Assembly (NCBI GenBank): GCA_948471335.1
Contig: CAOKRZ010000054.1
Coordinates: 1 to 6,047 of the forward strand
DNA from: an uncultured Christensenella sp.
Lineage (GTDB): Bacteria > Bacillota > Clostridia > Christensenellales > UBA1242
DNA length: 6,047 nucleotides
Reading direction: 5' to 3'
The position numbers and the translations under genes were made by a program. Shown one piece after another: positions 5,766-6,047 of this stretch (its first letter is position 1; each line of letters opens with the position of its first letter). A model generated the notes under the pieces. That model had not been told where the DNA came from. It was given only the letters and a program-made list of their open reading frames with translations, and searched no databases.

Positions 5766-6047
5766 TTATTTTATCTCTTCAACTGCAATCACTTCAGCCT
5801 TGCCTTCAAATAGGCATTCAAAGCGAGGATTTTCTGTCACTTCGCCATTCCAATATTTTTGGGCTCGTTTCAGCAATTCCCCAAAACTTAAGTTGTTTGT
5901 CCTATTGACACGGCTGTCCCCGATAAATAGTTTCCCACTGCATTTGAAAGTCACAAATTGGCAACCAGTTCTACGCCAACTCATTTTTGGCTTCCAGACC
6001 AGTGCATCTTCCAAGCAGTCACAAACAAACATACTTTTAAGTCTAGA
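5766..6047 (-). CDS. Uncharacterised protein, C-terminal part (possibly DUF2441-like)
   Basis: The frame is open from the right edge to the stop at 5768-5766 and codes for 93 residues. The ATG at 6032 would give 88 residues, but it has no SD and no in-frame stop precedes it, so the gene probably begins outside the window. The visible protein has Cys and Trp near the start (MFVCDCLEDALVWKPKMSW), then CQFVTFKCSGKLFIGDSR, a helical stretch SFGELLKRAQKYWNGE, and a final strand pair around RFECLFEGKAEVIAVEEIK. The order Ala-x-x-Tyr-Trp-x-Gly followed by a strand with F-E-G-K recalls the C-terminus of DUF2441 proteins; this is a memory-based resemblance, not a match I could test. The function is unknown. 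It has no membrane segment or signal peptide. The Nudix gene begins 24 nt downstream on the same strand, so the two are probably cotranscribed. Confidence 0.6.
   Translation of the reverse strand, partial: SRLKSMFVCDCLEDALVWKPKMSWRRTGCQFVTFKCSGKLFIGDSRVNRTNNLSFGELLKRAQKYWNGEVTENPRFECLFEGKAEVIAVEEIK

Noticed and set aside
1..6047. Integron-like cassette array, given the mix of GNAT, Nudix and small unknown genes
   Set aside because: No attC-like imperfect palindromes separate the genes. Gaps are short, stop and SD sites overlap, and promoters are internal, as in ordinary operons.
6041..6047. TCTAGA (XbaI site) at the very end of the window
   Set aside because: A six-base site is expected by chance at this scale, and nothing else suggests a cloning junction.

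Overview
This window comes from a low-GC bacterium (roughly mid-thirties percent GC by eye). Lys and Asn are frequent, A/T-ending codons are common, and Shine-Dalgarno (SD) sites are clear (AGGAGG, AAGGAG, GAGG). TAA, TAG and TGA all end genes and Trp is read from TGG, so the code is standard rather than the Mollicute code. This fits a member of the Bacillota (Clostridia or a relative). The exact lineage cannot be read from the sequence.

Every supported gene lies on the minus strand, so the window reads from right to left. At the right edge is the 3' part of a small uncharacterised gene (5766-6047). A Nudix hydrolase (5178-5741) follows 24 nt later, and 8 nt beyond it comes a complete ABC exporter half-transporter (3511-5169). 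These three look like one operon whose promoter is outside the window. The 67 nt after the exporter hold no convincing terminator. They do contain an extended -10 promoter that starts the next unit almost on top of its SD. That unit is a RimJ/RimL-type GNAT acetyltransferase broken by one extra base (2849-3425), followed 8 nt later by an orphan six-helix membrane protein (1851-2840). A weak, AU-rich hairpin terminator (1777-1818) ends it.

A third unit begins with an extended -10 promoter whose -35 element lies inside that terminator stem. It encodes a SAM-dependent methyltransferase (1112-1711), an alpha/beta hydrolase with a TTG start (125-1093), and the first 38 codons of an unidentified gene running off the left edge (1-115). 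Spacing is 18 nt and then 9 nt.

The genes do not form a recognisable pathway. Nudix, GNAT, class I methyltransferase, alpha/beta hydrolase and ABC exporter genes suggest small-molecule modification or detoxification, but substrates cannot be assigned. I saw no RNA gene, transposon, integron attC site, CRISPR array or known defence system. There is no gene-free stretch over 300 bases. The points most worth a second look are the frameshifted acetyltransferase with its near-leaderless promoter, the overlapping terminator and promoter, and the orphan membrane protein.
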